Assembly (NCBI GenBank): GCA_025059205.1
Contig: JANXDS010000003.1
Span: 1-64,000, forward strand
DNA length: 64,000 nt
Reading direction: 5' to 3'
Source: Aigarchaeota archaeon
Lineage (GTDB): Archaea > Thermoproteota > Nitrososphaeria_A > Caldarchaeales > Wolframiiraptoraceae
Made by a program: the position numbers and the translations under genes. The notes beneath the pieces were generated by a model that saw nothing but the letters and a program-made list of their open reading frames with translations, was not told the DNA's origin and did not search any database. Below are positions 25,393 to 34,888 of the stretch, piece by piece (the first letter of the stretch is position 1; the number at the start of each line of letters is the position of its first letter).

Positions 25393-26319
25393 TTAACCAA
25401 TATAACTTCTTGCTATTCTTAACGCTTTTCTTACAACATCGATGGCCGACTTTCCGAAGACGTATGTCATAGGCTCTAAGCCTATCCCTCCTCTATCAAA
25501 CACAACATCCAGCTCACCATGTTTCTTAAAAGCCGCGGCTATCGCATCTATTACGACCTCCTCGTTGTTTACGTCTCCCTTTTCAGTATAAGCTACGTTC
25601 ATACCTAACCTCTTAGCCGCGACCTCAACACCTTCATCATATTTCATGTTCATTACTGCCCTAATATCACTCTTAAACGCCCTAACTCGCAGGAGTACTT
25701 TTGCCATATGTTTTGATGCACCAAACTCGGGTTTGCTCATAGGTTTCGGCCGGTCTTTTAGGGCGACTATTCTTCCTGGTACGGCAGCAACATCTGCCTC
25801 AGACTTAGCGTCTTTTAATGATACTGCGATATTGACCGCCACTTCGGGTATTAACCTTACGAAGTAGGTTGAACCCTCCAGCATATATAGCGCATGTTCC
25901 AAATCTCCTAATACTTCCATATGTTCAACGGACGGGTACGTTGGAGCTTTGAGACATAACTCGCATTCATTTAATGATGGGTACATGCTTCTATGATAAT
26001 CGCAGAGCAAACCCCTCGAAAGTATCCCTTTCCAGAAGGCGTAGAATATCTCGTTTGCTTTTCCTGCACTCTCCAGTATATAATTAGAGATAAGCGTTAC
26101 AAGTTTATCAACCTCATCCAGAGGTATACCTATGGATTGAAGTCTCTTCTTGTAGTAGTTGTTATCTTTTGATAGATACAGGCTAACGGCTGCTTGCGTT
26201 ATTCCTAGAAGTGTGGCTATCTTAGACTGACTCATCCCACCTTTCCTAAGCTCGAGCGCAACTAGACCCCTCATCATTGGTAAAAAGTCCCGAACCATTA
26301 TCTCGCACGGAGGAAACAT
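25393..26319 (-). CDS. thiR: HTH plus ThiN-domain regulator (ThiR-like)
   Basis: 308 aa. Residues 1-60 hold an XRE-like helix-turn-helix (MSQSKIATLLGITQAAVSLYL), a middle part has a CDYHRSMYPSLNECELC cysteine motif, and the last 170 residues are a ThiN domain (GRIVALKDRPKPMSKPEFGASKHMA, VFDRGGIGLEPMTYVFG). HTH-ThiN proteins control thiamine biosynthesis and uptake genes in archaea with thiamine phosphate as ligand. ATG 26319 gives the usual MFPPCE opening. No thiamine gene is adjacent here. Confidence 0.87.
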   Translation of the reverse strand: MFPPCEIMVRDFLPMMRGLVALELRKGGMSQSKIATLLGITQAAVSLYLSKDNNYYKKRLQSIGIPLDEVDKLVTLISNYILESAGKANEIFYAFWKGILSRGLLCDYHRSMYPSLNECELCLKAPTYPSVEHMEVLGDLEHALYMLEGSTYFVRLIPEVAVNIAVSLKDAKSEADVAAVPGRIVALKDRPKPMSKPEFGASKHMAKVLLRVRAFKSDIRAVMNMKYDEGVEVAAKRLGMNVAYTEKGDVNNEEVVIDAIAAAFKKHGELDVVFDRGGIGLEPMTYVFGKSAIDVVRKALRIARSYIG

Positions 26320-26441
26320 CTTACCCTGATGTTGTGTCGGTTATGGTGGTTTATAACTTTCTGTTGTGCTAGGAACAATAAACGTATTTTTTTGACCAAT
26401 TTCTACCTTTTCGTAAAGGCTGAGGTGCTTTGGTTCATATA

Positions 26442-27473
26442 ATGCAACTTCCCAACACAATAATCATCGGAAGAAACCTGAAAAATAAGGTTGCTGAAGT
26501 TGCTCTTACAGCATCAGGTGGCCAGCCGGTACTCATCATTACGGGAAAAACGGCCTACAGCATATACGGCCAATCGGTTTCTGAGATAATAGCAGAAAGG
26601 ACTGACATCGAAGTGCACCAGGTTGAGGCCGAAATCTCTCAAGAGCTAGACATTATACGGGGGCTTCTTTCTAAAAAAAGGTTTGCTGCGATCGTAGGGA
26701 TAGGTGGCGGCAAGGTAATAGACATATCTAAAGCATCTGCGCATGAAGCGGGTGTAAGGTTCGTCAGCGTCCCAACCGTTGCATCCCATGATGGCATATC
26801 GAGCCCCATGGTTTCCGCGATGGATAGCTCTCAACCATATTCTAGAATGGTTAGTATGCCGTTTGCTATAGTGGCTGACATAGATGTCATAGAAAAGGCC
26901 CCCCACAGATACTTAGCAAGCGGTTGTGGAGACCTCGTGGCTAAATACACGGCGGTTAAGGATTGGAGATTAAGCCACAGAGTTACTGGTGAGTACTTTG
27001 GCGATTATGCAGCAAGTCTTGCATACATGAGTGCTGAGATAATTTTCAGGAATGCAAGAAAGATAGGCAAGAGAAAACAGGACAGCATCAGGACGGTCGT
27101 CGAGGCATTGATAAGCGCAGGTGTGGCAATGGGCATAGCCGGAAGTAGCAGACCATGCAGCGGCTCTGAGCATTTGATAAGTCATGCATTAGGCCGTTTA
27201 ATGGAAGATCCCCCATTACACGGCGAAAGATGCGGGGTTGCCACGATATTTGCGGCGTTGGCGCATAAAGCCGCATGGAAAAGGGTCAAATCCGCGTTAT
27301 CTTCGATAGGTGCCCCGTCGAATTTGTCAGAATTGGGAGTCGACGAGCAAATATTCGTGAAGGCAGTTGTTACAGCACCAAATATAAGACCGGATAGGTA
27401 CACAATACTCCACAAGCTAAGGCCGACCGAGTCGGACGTAAGGCGGATGCTTAGGGAAGCCGAGCTTGGCTAA
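26442..27473 (+). CDS. egsA: sn-Glycerol-1-phosphate dehydrogenase
   Basis: Makes the archaeal lipid backbone: reduces dihydroxyacetone phosphate to G1P. Iron-alcohol-dehydrogenase fold with GIGGGKVIDISKASA (about 87), VPTVASHDGISSP, and zinc ligands in GCGDLVAK (Asp), GSEHLISHALG (His) and LHGERCGVATIFAALAH (His). 343 aa. ATG 26442 chosen; TTG 26430 also in frame but only two bases beyond the GAGGTG. Convergent with the fumarase beta gene, overlapping by 4 bases. Confidence 0.96.
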   Translation: MQLPNTIIIGRNLKNKVAEVALTASGGQPVLIITGKTAYSIYGQSVSEIIAERTDIEVHQVEAEISQELDIIRGLLSKKRFAAIVGIGGGKVIDISKASAHEAGVRFVSVPTVASHDGISSPMVSAMDSSQPYSRMVSMPFAIVADIDVIEKAPHRYLASGCGDLVAKYTAVKDWRLSHRVTGEYFGDYAASLAYMSAEIIFRNARKIGKRKQDSIRTVVEALISAGVAMGIAGSSRPCSGSEHLISHALGRLMEDPPLHGERCGVATIFAALAHKAAWKRVKSALSSIGAPSNLSELGVDEQIFVKAVVTAPNIRPDRYTILHKLRPTESDVRRMLREAELG

Positions 27474-28069
27474 AGCTTTAGCTTCGCATAAGCTTCTTTG
27501 AGGTTCTGCGCGACCTTTTCTCTTATTTGTTCGTAGTAATTGTTCCCCTTGGAATCTATGATGACGAAGAGTGGTCCGAATTCTTCTACCTCCATGATCC
27601 ATATGGCCTCAGGAACGCCTAAATCTAACCAATGAACGCCTGCAATCCTTTTGATGCTCTTAGCACCTAATGCGCCGGCACCTCCGGTGAATATCGTATA
27701 AACTGCGCCGAACTTCTTGCAGGCCTCAGCTGTGCGCTTTCCCATACCGCCCTTTCCGATGATTATTCGTACCCCTGATTTCTCTATAAAGTCGTATTCG
27801 TACGCCTCTATCCTAGTACTCGTTGTAGGTCCTGCAGATACGACTTCCCATTCACCGTCTTTCTTCTTGACTATTGGTCCCATGTGGTATATAGCCATGT
27901 CCCTGAAATCCACCGGTAGTTTCTCTCCCTTCGCTAGGAGCTCCAAAGCTCTCTTATGACCCGCGTCCCTCAACGTGTAAACAGTCCCAGTTAGGTAAAC
28001 TATGTCGCCGATCGAGAGCTTTCTAACTTCTTCCTCACTGACTGGTGTTCTCAACCTATATTCTGCCAT
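27470..28069 (-). CDS. fumB: Fumarate hydratase class I, beta subunit
   Basis: C-terminal-type subunit of the two-protein class I fumarase/tartrate dehydratase. GPTTSTRIEAYEYDFIEKSGVRIIIGKGGMG (in parts) and YTIFTGGAGALGAKSIKRI are the family blocks, and PVSEEEVRKLSIGDIVYLTG begins it. 199 aa. ATG 28069 is preceded by AAGGAGGTG, five bases off, which also encodes the last codons of the alpha subunit. Acts with the alpha subunit in the TCA cycle. Confidence 0.94.
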   Translation of the reverse strand: MAEYRLRTPVSEEEVRKLSIGDIVYLTGTVYTLRDAGHKRALELLAKGEKLPVDFRDMAIYHMGPIVKKKDGEWEVVSAGPTTSTRIEAYEYDFIEKSGVRIIIGKGGMGKRTAEACKKFGAVYTIFTGGAGALGAKSIKRIAGVHWLDLGVPEAIWIMEVEEFGPLFVIIDSKGNNYYEQIREKVAQNLKEAYAKLKL

Positions 28070-28071
28070 AC

Positions 28072-28977
28072 TCACACCTCCTTTTCGAGAAAGCTGTGGC
28101 TCGGATAAGTAATCTTTCCGTCTGCCGTGATCTTCATGGTCGCTCTTCTATCAGCCCAGCAGAAAACCATGATCGATATCGCATACGTAGCTGGATGCCT
28201 CTCGGCTATCTCGACATGCACGTCCAGCGCCGTAGGCCAGCCACCAGTGCCGTGAACGCCCCATCCTAACGAGTTTACCGCATCTAAAAGCTTCCTCTCA
28301 ATCTCTGCAATCTTAGGGTCAGGATGTCTCTCTCCCACGGGCCTCATTAAGCCTCTTTTTGCCATCTTGACAGCTATATCACCGGTAGCCCCTATGCCGA
28401 GGGCTATGATGTTTGGCGGACATGTTTTTGGACCTACTTCAAACATCGTGTCCACCACAGCTTTTAATGCCCCTTCTAGGCCTTCAGCGGGTGTAAGCAC
28501 CTTCATCATACTCACGGCCTCGCTGCCTCCGCCCTTAAGCATCACGGTTATCTCTGCTTCATCACTATCTGGAACGACTTCCCAGTCTATCCATGGTAGA
28601 TATTTGCCTACGTTGTTCCCGGTATTTTTGCCTGTTATGACATCCACGACATTAGGCCTAAGCGGTATGAGCTCTGTAGCTTCGGCCGTAGCTTCACGTA
28701 ATATTCTAGGTAAGGAACCTATGTATGGAAACTTCTCACCAACTTTAATGTGGAAGAGTATGGCGCCTGTATCTTGACATAAAGGTTTCTTCTCCTTTTC
28801 GGCTATTTCTAGGTTATCAAGGATTGCTCGGAGCATCTTCTTTTGCAGCTCACCCTTCTCTTTATTGTACGCCTCCTCCAATGCACTTTTGACATCCCTT
28901 GGAAGATATACTGCAGCGGCCATCAAGAGCTTAATCGTAGCTTGCTTTATTTTCTCCTCAAATTCTTGAGGAGACAT
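28072..28977 (-). CDS. fumA: Fumarate hydratase class I, alpha subunit
   Basis: Fe-S subunit of class I fumarase: hydrates fumarate to malate. PLCQDTGAILFH (Cys), GPKTCPPNIIALGIGATGD (Cys) and later HGTGGWPTALDV are conserved; the cluster cysteines include CQDTG, TCPPN and possibly FCWADRR. 301 aa. ATG 28977; TTG 28992 upstream is in frame. TATA-like AAATATAT near 29023-29031. Same transcript as the beta subunit. Confidence 0.94.
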   Translation of the reverse strand: MSPQEFEEKIKQATIKLLMAAAVYLPRDVKSALEEAYNKEKGELQKKMLRAILDNLEIAEKEKKPLCQDTGAILFHIKVGEKFPYIGSLPRILREATAEATELIPLRPNVVDVITGKNTGNNVGKYLPWIDWEVVPDSDEAEITVMLKGGGSEAVSMMKVLTPAEGLEGALKAVVDTMFEVGPKTCPPNIIALGIGATGDIAVKMAKRGLMRPVGERHPDPKIAEIERKLLDAVNSLGWGVHGTGGWPTALDVHVEIAERHPATYAISIMVFCWADRRATMKITADGKITYPSHSFLEKEV

Positions 28978-29110
28978 GCTGTTCCCAACCAAGACTTTTC
29001 GAGGTTTATTGAAAACTTCTCATGTATATATTTATCGCGCATGGAAGCACGTTATAGAGAAGACTCTCTGCTTAACTTGAAAATTAAATACAATTTCTCT
29101 TTATTGAAAT

Positions 29111-30310
29111 TTAAAGAAAAGCTGGTTCTACTTCAAAAGTCGGCAATTTCGCTATTGTTTTGAGTTGCAGCATGACTTTTTCTCTTATCTCTTTAGCAGA
29201 AGGCAATTCCGCTACGATCTTGCCCTGCTTTATTAAGGGCTTAAGCAAAGGCTTAACGGGTCGGTTACATTTAGGACAAGCACTCAGCTCTTTAGTCCAC
29301 GGGACTATCGTGTCATGAAACATGTCGCACCTATAAACCTGCTTCCTGCCGGGAAGCTTGCCCTTTTTCGACCTCGGTTGTCCGTTCACCTCGACTATGT
29401 CAAGAGCGATGTCCACAGACGGGGGAAACGCTATAGAGGTTCCTACACCGAAACCATCTACAATGTCTGACAGCTCTTTAATATCCGCCTCGTCGATTCC
29501 GCCACTAACAAATATCTTAACGTTTTCACGTCCTAAAAGCTTGAGTGCCCACCTCGTCTCCATCACTATCTTCCTCATATTTCCCCTTCTAGAGCCCGGT
29601 GTATCAAGCCTAACACCGAATAACCTGTCACCAAGACTCTCCGCTGCAAGCACGGCCTCCACCCTTTCGTCAAACCAAGTATCGCAAAGGGCAATTCTAG
29701 GAACTTCAGGAGGCATGAGGTCGTTGAAAGCTTTCCAAGCCTTTACTTGATCACCGAACGTTATTATCATAGCATGCGGCATCGTTCCTACAGGTTTTTC
29801 GTTTATCATCTTCGCACCTAGCACGTCCGAGACCGCATCACAACCACCTATGAACGCCGACCTGTCTACCATGGGCGCTATCGCCGGATGAACACATCTT
29901 ATGCCGAAGAACAACAGCGTCTTATCACCAGCCGCCATTCTACACTTAGCTGCCTTGGTCATAATGCTTGTGCTATGACGCAGAATCCCAAGGATTGCCG
30001 ACTCCATTTGGCCGAAGGATATGTAGTTCCCTTCCAGCCTAACGATCGGTTCCATCATCCTGAAGATCGTCCCCTCTTCCATGGTGTAAACATCAACGGG
30101 TTTTCCATCTAGAATGTGGGCCACCTCTTCTATACCGCCTAAGACTGCCCATTCATAACCTGTAGGTAACGAGTATGTATGCGCTTCCATGGCTACCGAA
30201 ACCTTATCTAGATTAGACTTCCTCGCTACTTCGGTAGCCCTTTCGAAGTATACATCCGTCACTTTCCCTTCTTTTATTTCAGACTCAAGGGCTACGTAAA
30301 GCTTAGACAA
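29111..30310 (-). CDS. pncB: Nicotinate phosphoribosyltransferase
   Basis: Converts nicotinate and PRPP to NaMN in NAD salvage. VFVSGGIDEADIKEL, FGVGTSIAFPP and MPHAMIITFGDQVKAWKAF are typical of the archaeal/bacterial family. C-terminal CDMFHDTIV and LSACPKCNRP form a zinc-ribbon pattern. TTG 30310 chosen over GTG 30319 because AAGGTGA lies five bases ahead. It follows the nicotinamidase gene directly, so nicotinamide is converted to nicotinate and then to NaMN by one transcript. Confidence 0.94.
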   Translation of the reverse strand: MSKLYVALESEIKEGKVTDVYFERATEVARKSNLDKVSVAMEAHTYSLPTGYEWAVLGGIEEVAHILDGKPVDVYTMEEGTIFRMMEPIVRLEGNYISFGQMESAILGILRHSTSIMTKAAKCRMAAGDKTLLFFGIRCVHPAIAPMVDRSAFIGGCDAVSDVLGAKMINEKPVGTMPHAMIITFGDQVKAWKAFNDLMPPEVPRIALCDTWFDERVEAVLAAESLGDRLFGVRLDTPGSRRGNMRKIVMETRWALKLLGRENVKIFVSGGIDEADIKELSDIVDGFGVGTSIAFPPSVDIALDIVEVNGQPRSKKGKLPGRKQVYRCDMFHDTIVPWTKELSACPKCNRPVKPLLKPLIKQGKIVAELPSAKEIREKVMLQLKTIAKLPTFEVEPAFL

Positions 30311-30321
30311 CTCAGTCACCT

Positions 30322-30918
30322 TTACGGCGCGAAGTCCAGAAGCTCAGAAGTAGTTAGTATGCCCTTGTACAGAAATGAGATCTGGCGTAAGGTTGCCAGC
30401 TGATCAAACTCCGTGAGCGCAGATATGCAGTCAACCGGCAAATACACTTTATAAAGGTTTAAGGCAGCAGAACCAGCCGTATGCAAGACGCAGATGTTGG
30501 ATACAGTTCCCGTTATTACTACGTTTTTTATCCCCTTTATCCTGAGTATGTGGTCCAACGAGGTCCCGAAGAATGCATCGTATCTCAACTTCTTTATGAT
30601 TACTTCGCCTTCGATTGGTTTCAACTCTTCAATTATCTCAGAACCCCAACTACCGGCGACGGAATGCTTTCCCCATATAGGAAACTCTGGGTCATCTTCT
30701 AGGTGCCAGTCTTGCGTGAATACGACCGTGGTGCCACTTTTCCTAGCCTTTTCCAGTAGACGCTTTATGTTCGGAATAGTACGCCTCGCGACATCACCTA
30801 CGTATAACTTACCTTTTTCATGTACAAAGTCATTTTGCATATCCACGATTATCAAGGCAGAAGATTTTGCATCTAGAATAACCTTTTGCGGCTCAGGTAT
30901 GCTCGGTACCTCAACCAT
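30322..30918 (-). CDS. pncA: Nicotinamidase (isochorismatase-like hydrolase)
   Basis: Deamidates nicotinamide to nicotinate. Catalytic triad as in the family: Asp in VDMQNDFV (about 29), Lys in KKLRYDAFFGT (about 110) and Cys in TGTVSNICVLHTA (about 145). Metal-site DWHLEDD present. 198 aa. ATG 30918. Immediately upstream of pncB. Cytosolic. Confidence 0.94.
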   Translation of the reverse strand: MVEVPSIPEPQKVILDAKSSALIIVDMQNDFVHEKGKLYVGDVARRTIPNIKRLLEKARKSGTTVVFTQDWHLEDDPEFPIWGKHSVAGSWGSEIIEELKPIEGEVIIKKLRYDAFFGTSLDHILRIKGIKNVVITGTVSNICVLHTAGSAALNLYKVYLPVDCISALTEFDQLATLRQISFLYKGILTTSELLDFAP

Positions 30919-31093
30919 TCTCAAGAACGATCACCATAATGACGTATCTTAATAATACGACACAGTATCTCTTTAACCGTTGTTTATAGGCAAAAAATTC
31001 ATAACTTTATACTAAATCATGCAGGTTTTGCTGAATTTTTATGAAATAAAGAAAAGAATAAAGTTTACCCCTCTTTAGCGAATATCGAGGGTT

Positions 31094-31240
31094 ATGAAGA
31101 AAAAGGTGATCTACTACTGCCTTGACTGCAAGCGATTTATAATGAAAGTAGAGCCGGAGGAAGATGTCTCTGATAGATTGCGAAGAGTGTTTGATCCCCC
31201 AAAACTCCATGAAGGTCATAGACTCAGCAAGACTCGGTGA
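31094..31240 (+). CDS. Small putative zinc protein (48 aa), unknown
   Basis: An uninterrupted 48-codon frame with ATG 31094 after CGAGGG. The product begins MKKKVIYYCLDCKRF, has an acidic middle (EPEEDVSDRL) and ends KLHEGHRLSKTR: a CxxC pair and a HxxxH pair, i.e. a C2H2-like ligand set that could bind one zinc. Strong codon regularity and the start 47 bases ahead of moaC on the same strand support a real gene. I do not know the family. Confidence 0.6.
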   Translation: MKKKVIYYCLDCKRFIMKVEPEEDVSDRLRRVFDPPKLHEGHRLSKTR

Positions 31241-31286
31241 AGGATGCGCTTATTTAGTTCCGAGCACAACAAATAGATGATTGGTT

Positions 31287-31739
31287 ATGGAAATAAAGCA
31301 GGTCGATATATCGGAGAAAGTCCCCGAGAAAAGGATTGCAATAGCCGCAGGTCGTATAAGACTAAGGCCTGAGACTGTAGAGCGTATAAGAAAGGGCGAA
31401 GTGGAGAAAGGCGATCCATTCCAAGTGGCTAGACTCGCCGGAATACAGGCAGCCAAACTCACGCCCTTACTAATGCCGTTATGTCATCAGCTCAAGCTAG
31501 AGCACGTTGAGATAGAACTGAGGCTTACTGACTCGACGGTGGAAGCAATGGCAAAGGTCACCGCTACAGAAAAAACCGGTGTGGAGATGGAGGCACTTAC
31601 TGCTCTGACAGTCGCTCTGCTTAATATTTGGGATGTGCTCAAAGCATATGAGAAGGATGAAAAAGGTCAATATCCTATTACAGAGATAACGAACATCAGA
31701 GTTGTCAGCAAGGTGAAACAGAGCGTTGATGTCTCATGA
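31287..31739 (+). CDS. moaC: Cyclic pyranopterin monophosphate synthase MoaC
   Basis: Second step of molybdenum cofactor synthesis. VDISEKVPEKRIAIAAG is the opening, MPLCHQLKLEHVEIE (catalytic His/Lys region, about 66) and GVEMEALTALTVALLNIWDVLKAYEK (catalytic Asp/Lys) are the core. 150 aa. ATG 31287; TTG 31281 is in frame. Overlaps moaB by 11 bases. The small zinc protein lies just upstream. Confidence 0.95.
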   Translation: MEIKQVDISEKVPEKRIAIAAGRIRLRPETVERIRKGEVEKGDPFQVARLAGIQAAKLTPLLMPLCHQLKLEHVEIELRLTDSTVEAMAKVTATEKTGVEMEALTALTVALLNIWDVLKAYEKDEKGQYPITEITNIRVVSKVKQSVDVS

Positions 31740-32250
31740 ACTTCATAGGAAAAAAGCACCAAAAAAGGTCAACGTAGCTATAGTAACTGTAAGCACTTCC
31801 AGATACGAGCAAAAGATGAGGGGCGAGAATTATGCCGACGAATCTGGCGATATTTTGACAAACGGAATGCTTGCTAAGGGCTATGAGGTAGTGCACCGCG
31901 AGCTAATTGGCGATGGTATCGAACAAGTGAGATCAGTATTGCTCGCTTTGCTGAAAAGAAACGATGTGGATGTAATAGTGTTTTGCGGTGGAACTGGTAT
32001 AACGAAGTCTGACCTTACGATAGAGGCTGTTGAACCGTACTTGGAAAAGAGGCTAGATGGGTTTGCTGAACTTTTCCGGATGATAAGCTACCAAAAGGTG
32101 GGCTCTGCTGCAATGCTCTCACGAGCAATGGCCGGCGTAGTTAGGGAGAAATTAGTCGTCTGCATACCAGGCTCACCTGACGCTGCCAAAACTACTATTG
32201 AGCTCCTTGCTGACGAGTTGCCGCACATAGTTTACATGGCAAAGAGCTAA
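31729..32250 (+). CDS. moaB: MoaB/Mog-type molybdopterin adenylyltransferase
   Basis: Adenylylates molybdopterin before metal insertion. VFCGGTGITKSDLTIEAVEP is the MoCF signature (about 86), followed by VCIPGSPDAAKTTIELLADELPH. 173 aa. ATG 31729 inside the end of moaC (TCATGA overlap), so coupled translation is likely. With moaC, moaE and the MoaD-like gene, most of the Mo-cofactor pathway is in the window; moaA and moeA are not seen. Confidence 0.94.
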   Translation: MSHELHRKKAPKKVNVAIVTVSTSRYEQKMRGENYADESGDILTNGMLAKGYEVVHRELIGDGIEQVRSVLLALLKRNDVDVIVFCGGTGITKSDLTIEAVEPYLEKRLDGFAELFRMISYQKVGSAAMLSRAMAGVVREKLVVCIPGSPDAAKTTIELLADELPHIVYMAKS

Positions 32251-32255
32251 CGCAC

Positions 32256-33038
32256 ATGAGGCTTACATTTCTCGGTACGGGCTCAATAATACCGACAGTC
32301 AATAGATTTTCCTCAGCGATACTTCTTGAAGTAGAAGATGATAGGCTGCTGTTGGACTGCGGTCCTGGGACCCTAGAAAAGCTCAGGATGGTTCGTGTAG
32401 ACCCAAACACAATATCCAGAGTTTTCTTGACCCATTATCATATAGACCATGTGCTCGATCTTCCAGCCATCGTAAAAGTAAGAGCCTTCGACCGCTCTGG
32501 TGGGCCTTCATTAAGTCCTTTATGTCTTAGAGTTTACGGTCCGCCGGGCTTAAATACATTCGTGAATCATCTTTTTAAAGAAATATCTCAGTTCAGGTAC
32601 CTTTCGGAAAACCTCCTGTGCTTCAGGTACCTTAAGCTGAAAGAGGTAACAAAAGGTCTTGTGGATGAAACTTCTACATGGCGCGTAACATGTACACCGG
32701 TCAAGCATTACGGCGGCGTGGCATATAAGATCGAGGCTGAAAATAAGAGCGTAGTTTACTCTGGGGATACGATTCCAGATGAAAACCTAATAGAGTTTGC
32801 GATGCATGCAGATGTTTTGATACATGAGTGCTCGTTTCCGGACGAGCAACTCTTAGGACTTCATACTTCGGAAAAGGGGTTGGCTAGAGTGGCCGCTAAA
32901 GTAAGACCAAGACTTCTGATGCCCGTCCATCTCTACCCGGCGTGGGAAGGAAGAGAGGAAGAACTGAAGACGTTACTGACCAAAGCCTTTGGTGGGAGCG
33001 TAATTGTACCTAAGGACCTTGAAAGTTACGAAATTTAA
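32256..33038 (+). CDS. Metallo-beta-lactamase-fold hydrolase (RNase Z-like)
   Basis: 260 aa. HxHxDH motif is THYHIDHVLD (about 59-65), the opening GTGSIIPTVNRFSSAILLE resembles RNase Z, and later metal ligands are KHYGGVAYK (His), YSGDTIPD (Asp) and MPVHLYP (His). It lacks the clear exosite of tRNase Z, so another phosphodiesterase or hydrolase of this fold is possible. Six bases after moaB, so likely cotranscribed. Confidence 0.82.
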   Translation: MRLTFLGTGSIIPTVNRFSSAILLEVEDDRLLLDCGPGTLEKLRMVRVDPNTISRVFLTHYHIDHVLDLPAIVKVRAFDRSGGPSLSPLCLRVYGPPGLNTFVNHLFKEISQFRYLSENLLCFRYLKLKEVTKGLVDETSTWRVTCTPVKHYGGVAYKIEAENKSVVYSGDTIPDENLIEFAMHADVLIHECSFPDEQLLGLHTSEKGLARVAAKVRPRLLMPVHLYPAWEGREEELKTLLTKAFGGSVIVPKDLESYEI

Positions 33039-33767
33039 TCAGGCATACATGGGCTTCCTTTCAGCTGCCTGTGCAACTTCTCTTAACGATTGTAGCCTAT
33101 CTTGCATGGCCTTAGCTTCTTTGTATAGCGGCTCTAGATCTATCTTTATCCTAGGCACGAGCCTCGTTAAAGCTTCTAGCAACATCGCAGCCGCGGCAAA
33201 AAGTGGCGTATACTCCGTTACTTCTGCTAAAAGCACAACGACGTCGAAGTTGTTCCACCTCCCTTCACAGAGCAGGACTCCCGGTACACCAGGGACGACA
33301 CCTACGCTTAGCTGTTCTATACCGGCATTCGATAACATTTCCCTCGCCCTCCCTGTACTACCTATGCCGTAAATTTTCGCATCTCCGGATTCTTTAGGAA
33401 TGCTTAACGTTGAGATTACCATTTCGCAACCATTCCTCAAAGACCAATCTATGATCTTGTTTGCCACACTTCTCGAAAGCCATAGCGGTAGGTTAAACTC
33501 CGACACGAACGCCACCAGCTTTAGCTCCTCCTCAACGTATACCCTCGCAGGATACCTCGGCTTACCTCCGTAGATAAAGGCAACAGGGGGGAAATGGGCA
33601 GACTCTATGAAGGCTACCTGGTCCATGTTCAGATGCGCTACAAGATAGCTGGCTACAAGCGGCGTTACTAGACTCGAAGATGGGAACCCATCTATCACGA
33701 TGCCTCCTCTTACGTTGGGTCTTTTGTATTCCTTAATCTTTATTAAATCGGAGACTTCGTATGCCAT
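33039..33767 (-). CDS. PAC2-family protein (proteasome assembly chaperone-like)
   Basis: 242 aa. PAC2 fold pattern: GGIVIDGFPSSSLVTPLVASYLV at the start, GKPRYPARVYVEE, and GVVPGVPGVLLCEG in the middle. In eukaryotes PAC2 domains assemble the proteasome alpha ring; the archaeal proteins (PbaA/PbaB group) are related but function differs. ATG 33767 with a TTTATAAG TATA box about 25 bases upstream. Convergent with and directly abutting the MBL-fold gene. Confidence 0.88.
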   Translation of the reverse strand: MAYEVSDLIKIKEYKRPNVRGGIVIDGFPSSSLVTPLVASYLVAHLNMDQVAFIESAHFPPVAFIYGGKPRYPARVYVEEELKLVAFVSEFNLPLWLSRSVANKIIDWSLRNGCEMVISTLSIPKESGDAKIYGIGSTGRAREMLSNAGIEQLSVGVVPGVPGVLLCEGRWNNFDVVVLLAEVTEYTPLFAAAAMLLEALTRLVPRIKIDLEPLYKEAKAMQDRLQSLREVAQAAERKPMYA

Positions 33768-33861
33768 AAAAACGTTATAAGAAAATCACTCTTATAAAAT
33801 TTATTACATCGACAAACGTTTAAAAATAAACGTTTAGAAAACTCGGCCGGAGGGGAGTCGC

Positions 33862-34383
33862 TTGGCTATACTAAGCGACTTGGACTTGTTAAATTACATC
33901 AGGAGCGGAAGGTTGTTAATAGAACCGTTCGATGAGAGTATAGTTAGAGAAAACGGTGTGGATCTTAGGATCGGTGGAACGATAGCTAGGATGAAGAACA
34001 TCGGAAAGCCCCTCGATACTAGGAACGACAACGTCGAGGAGTTTTACACCATTGAAAGAGGCAGCAGCTTTATCATAAACCCTAGGGAGCACGTCCTTCT
34101 TCACACGAAGGAATACATCAGACTTCCAGTCGACCTAATGGGCTTCGTCAACCTTAGGAGCAGTTATGCGAGAGTGGGTTTGGTTATACCTCCCACGATA
34201 ATAGACGCCAACTTTGAAGGGCAACTAACGATAGAGCTGGTTGGCGGAGATTTTCCTGTCAAACTTTACGAGAACGACAGGTTCATACATGTGGTCTTCT
34301 CTAAGCTTACATCACCTGTGGAGAAGCCCTATAGGGGGAAATACCAAGGACAGACGGGTATAAGGCTCCCTTCCTTCAAATAA
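33862..34383 (+). CDS. dcd: dCTP deaminase
   Basis: Converts dCTP to dUTP, feeding dTTP synthesis. IEPFDESIVRENGVDLRIG at the N-terminus, NLRSSYARVGL (about 94, catalytic Arg/Ser) and IDANFEGQLTIEL (catalytic Glu about 117) are diagnostic. 173 aa. TTG 33862 preceded by GGAGGGGAG. May be bifunctional (DCD-DUT) in some archaea, which cannot be told here. Confidence 0.94.
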   Translation: MAILSDLDLLNYIRSGRLLIEPFDESIVRENGVDLRIGGTIARMKNIGKPLDTRNDNVEEFYTIERGSSFIINPREHVLLHTKEYIRLPVDLMGFVNLRSSYARVGLVIPPTIIDANFEGQLTIELVGGDFPVKLYENDRFIHVVFSKLTSPVEKPYRGKYQGQTGIRLPSFK

Positions 34384-34438
34384 CGACGCAGCGACTTGAA
34401 GCCTTAAATATTTCCCATCAGTTGCTGAATCAACGGCA

Positions 34439-34867
34439 ATGAGTGAAACTAAGCAACAAGTTGAACAGAAACAGAGTCAAAAGAAACCCTTATGGGGAAT
34501 CGTCCATATATACTCCAGTTATAACAACATCATAGTCCACGTAACTGACTTGAGCGGAGCCGAAACGATCGCCAGGGCTTCTGGCGGAATGTTTGTTGAC
34601 GCGGGAAGACTCGAACCGACACCATACGCTGCCACAAGGGCGGCCAACTACGCCATGGAGATCGCCAAGCAAAAAGGGATATCCGCAGTCCATATTAGAG
34701 TGAGGGCACCCGGTGGCGTGAAAGCGAGGACACCAGGCCCAGGTGCGCAGGCGGCTATTAGGGCAGTAGCCAGGTCTGGTGTTCAGATCGGCAGGATAGA
34801 GGATGTTACACCTCTTCCTCATGACAGCATAAGAAAGAAAGGTGGAAGGAGAGGAAGAAGGGTCTAG
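34439..34867 (+). CDS. rps11: 30S ribosomal protein S11
   Basis: Platform protein of the small subunit. [35 protein letters not shown] and the C-terminal [18 protein letters not shown] are archaeal S11. 142 aa. Usually adjoining S4 and RpoD in archaea, here neither neighbours it; an unknown 183-aa gene follows after 21 bases. Confidence 0.97.
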   Translation: MSETKQQVEQKQSQKKPLWGIVHIYSSYNNIIVHVTDLSGAETIARASGGMFVDAGRLEPTPYAATRAANYAMEIAKQKGISAVHIRVRAPGGVKARTPGPGAQAAIRAVARSGVQIGRIEDVTPLPHDSIRKKGGRRGRRV

Positions 34868-34888
34868 AAACAAATACGTGGTCTAGCT

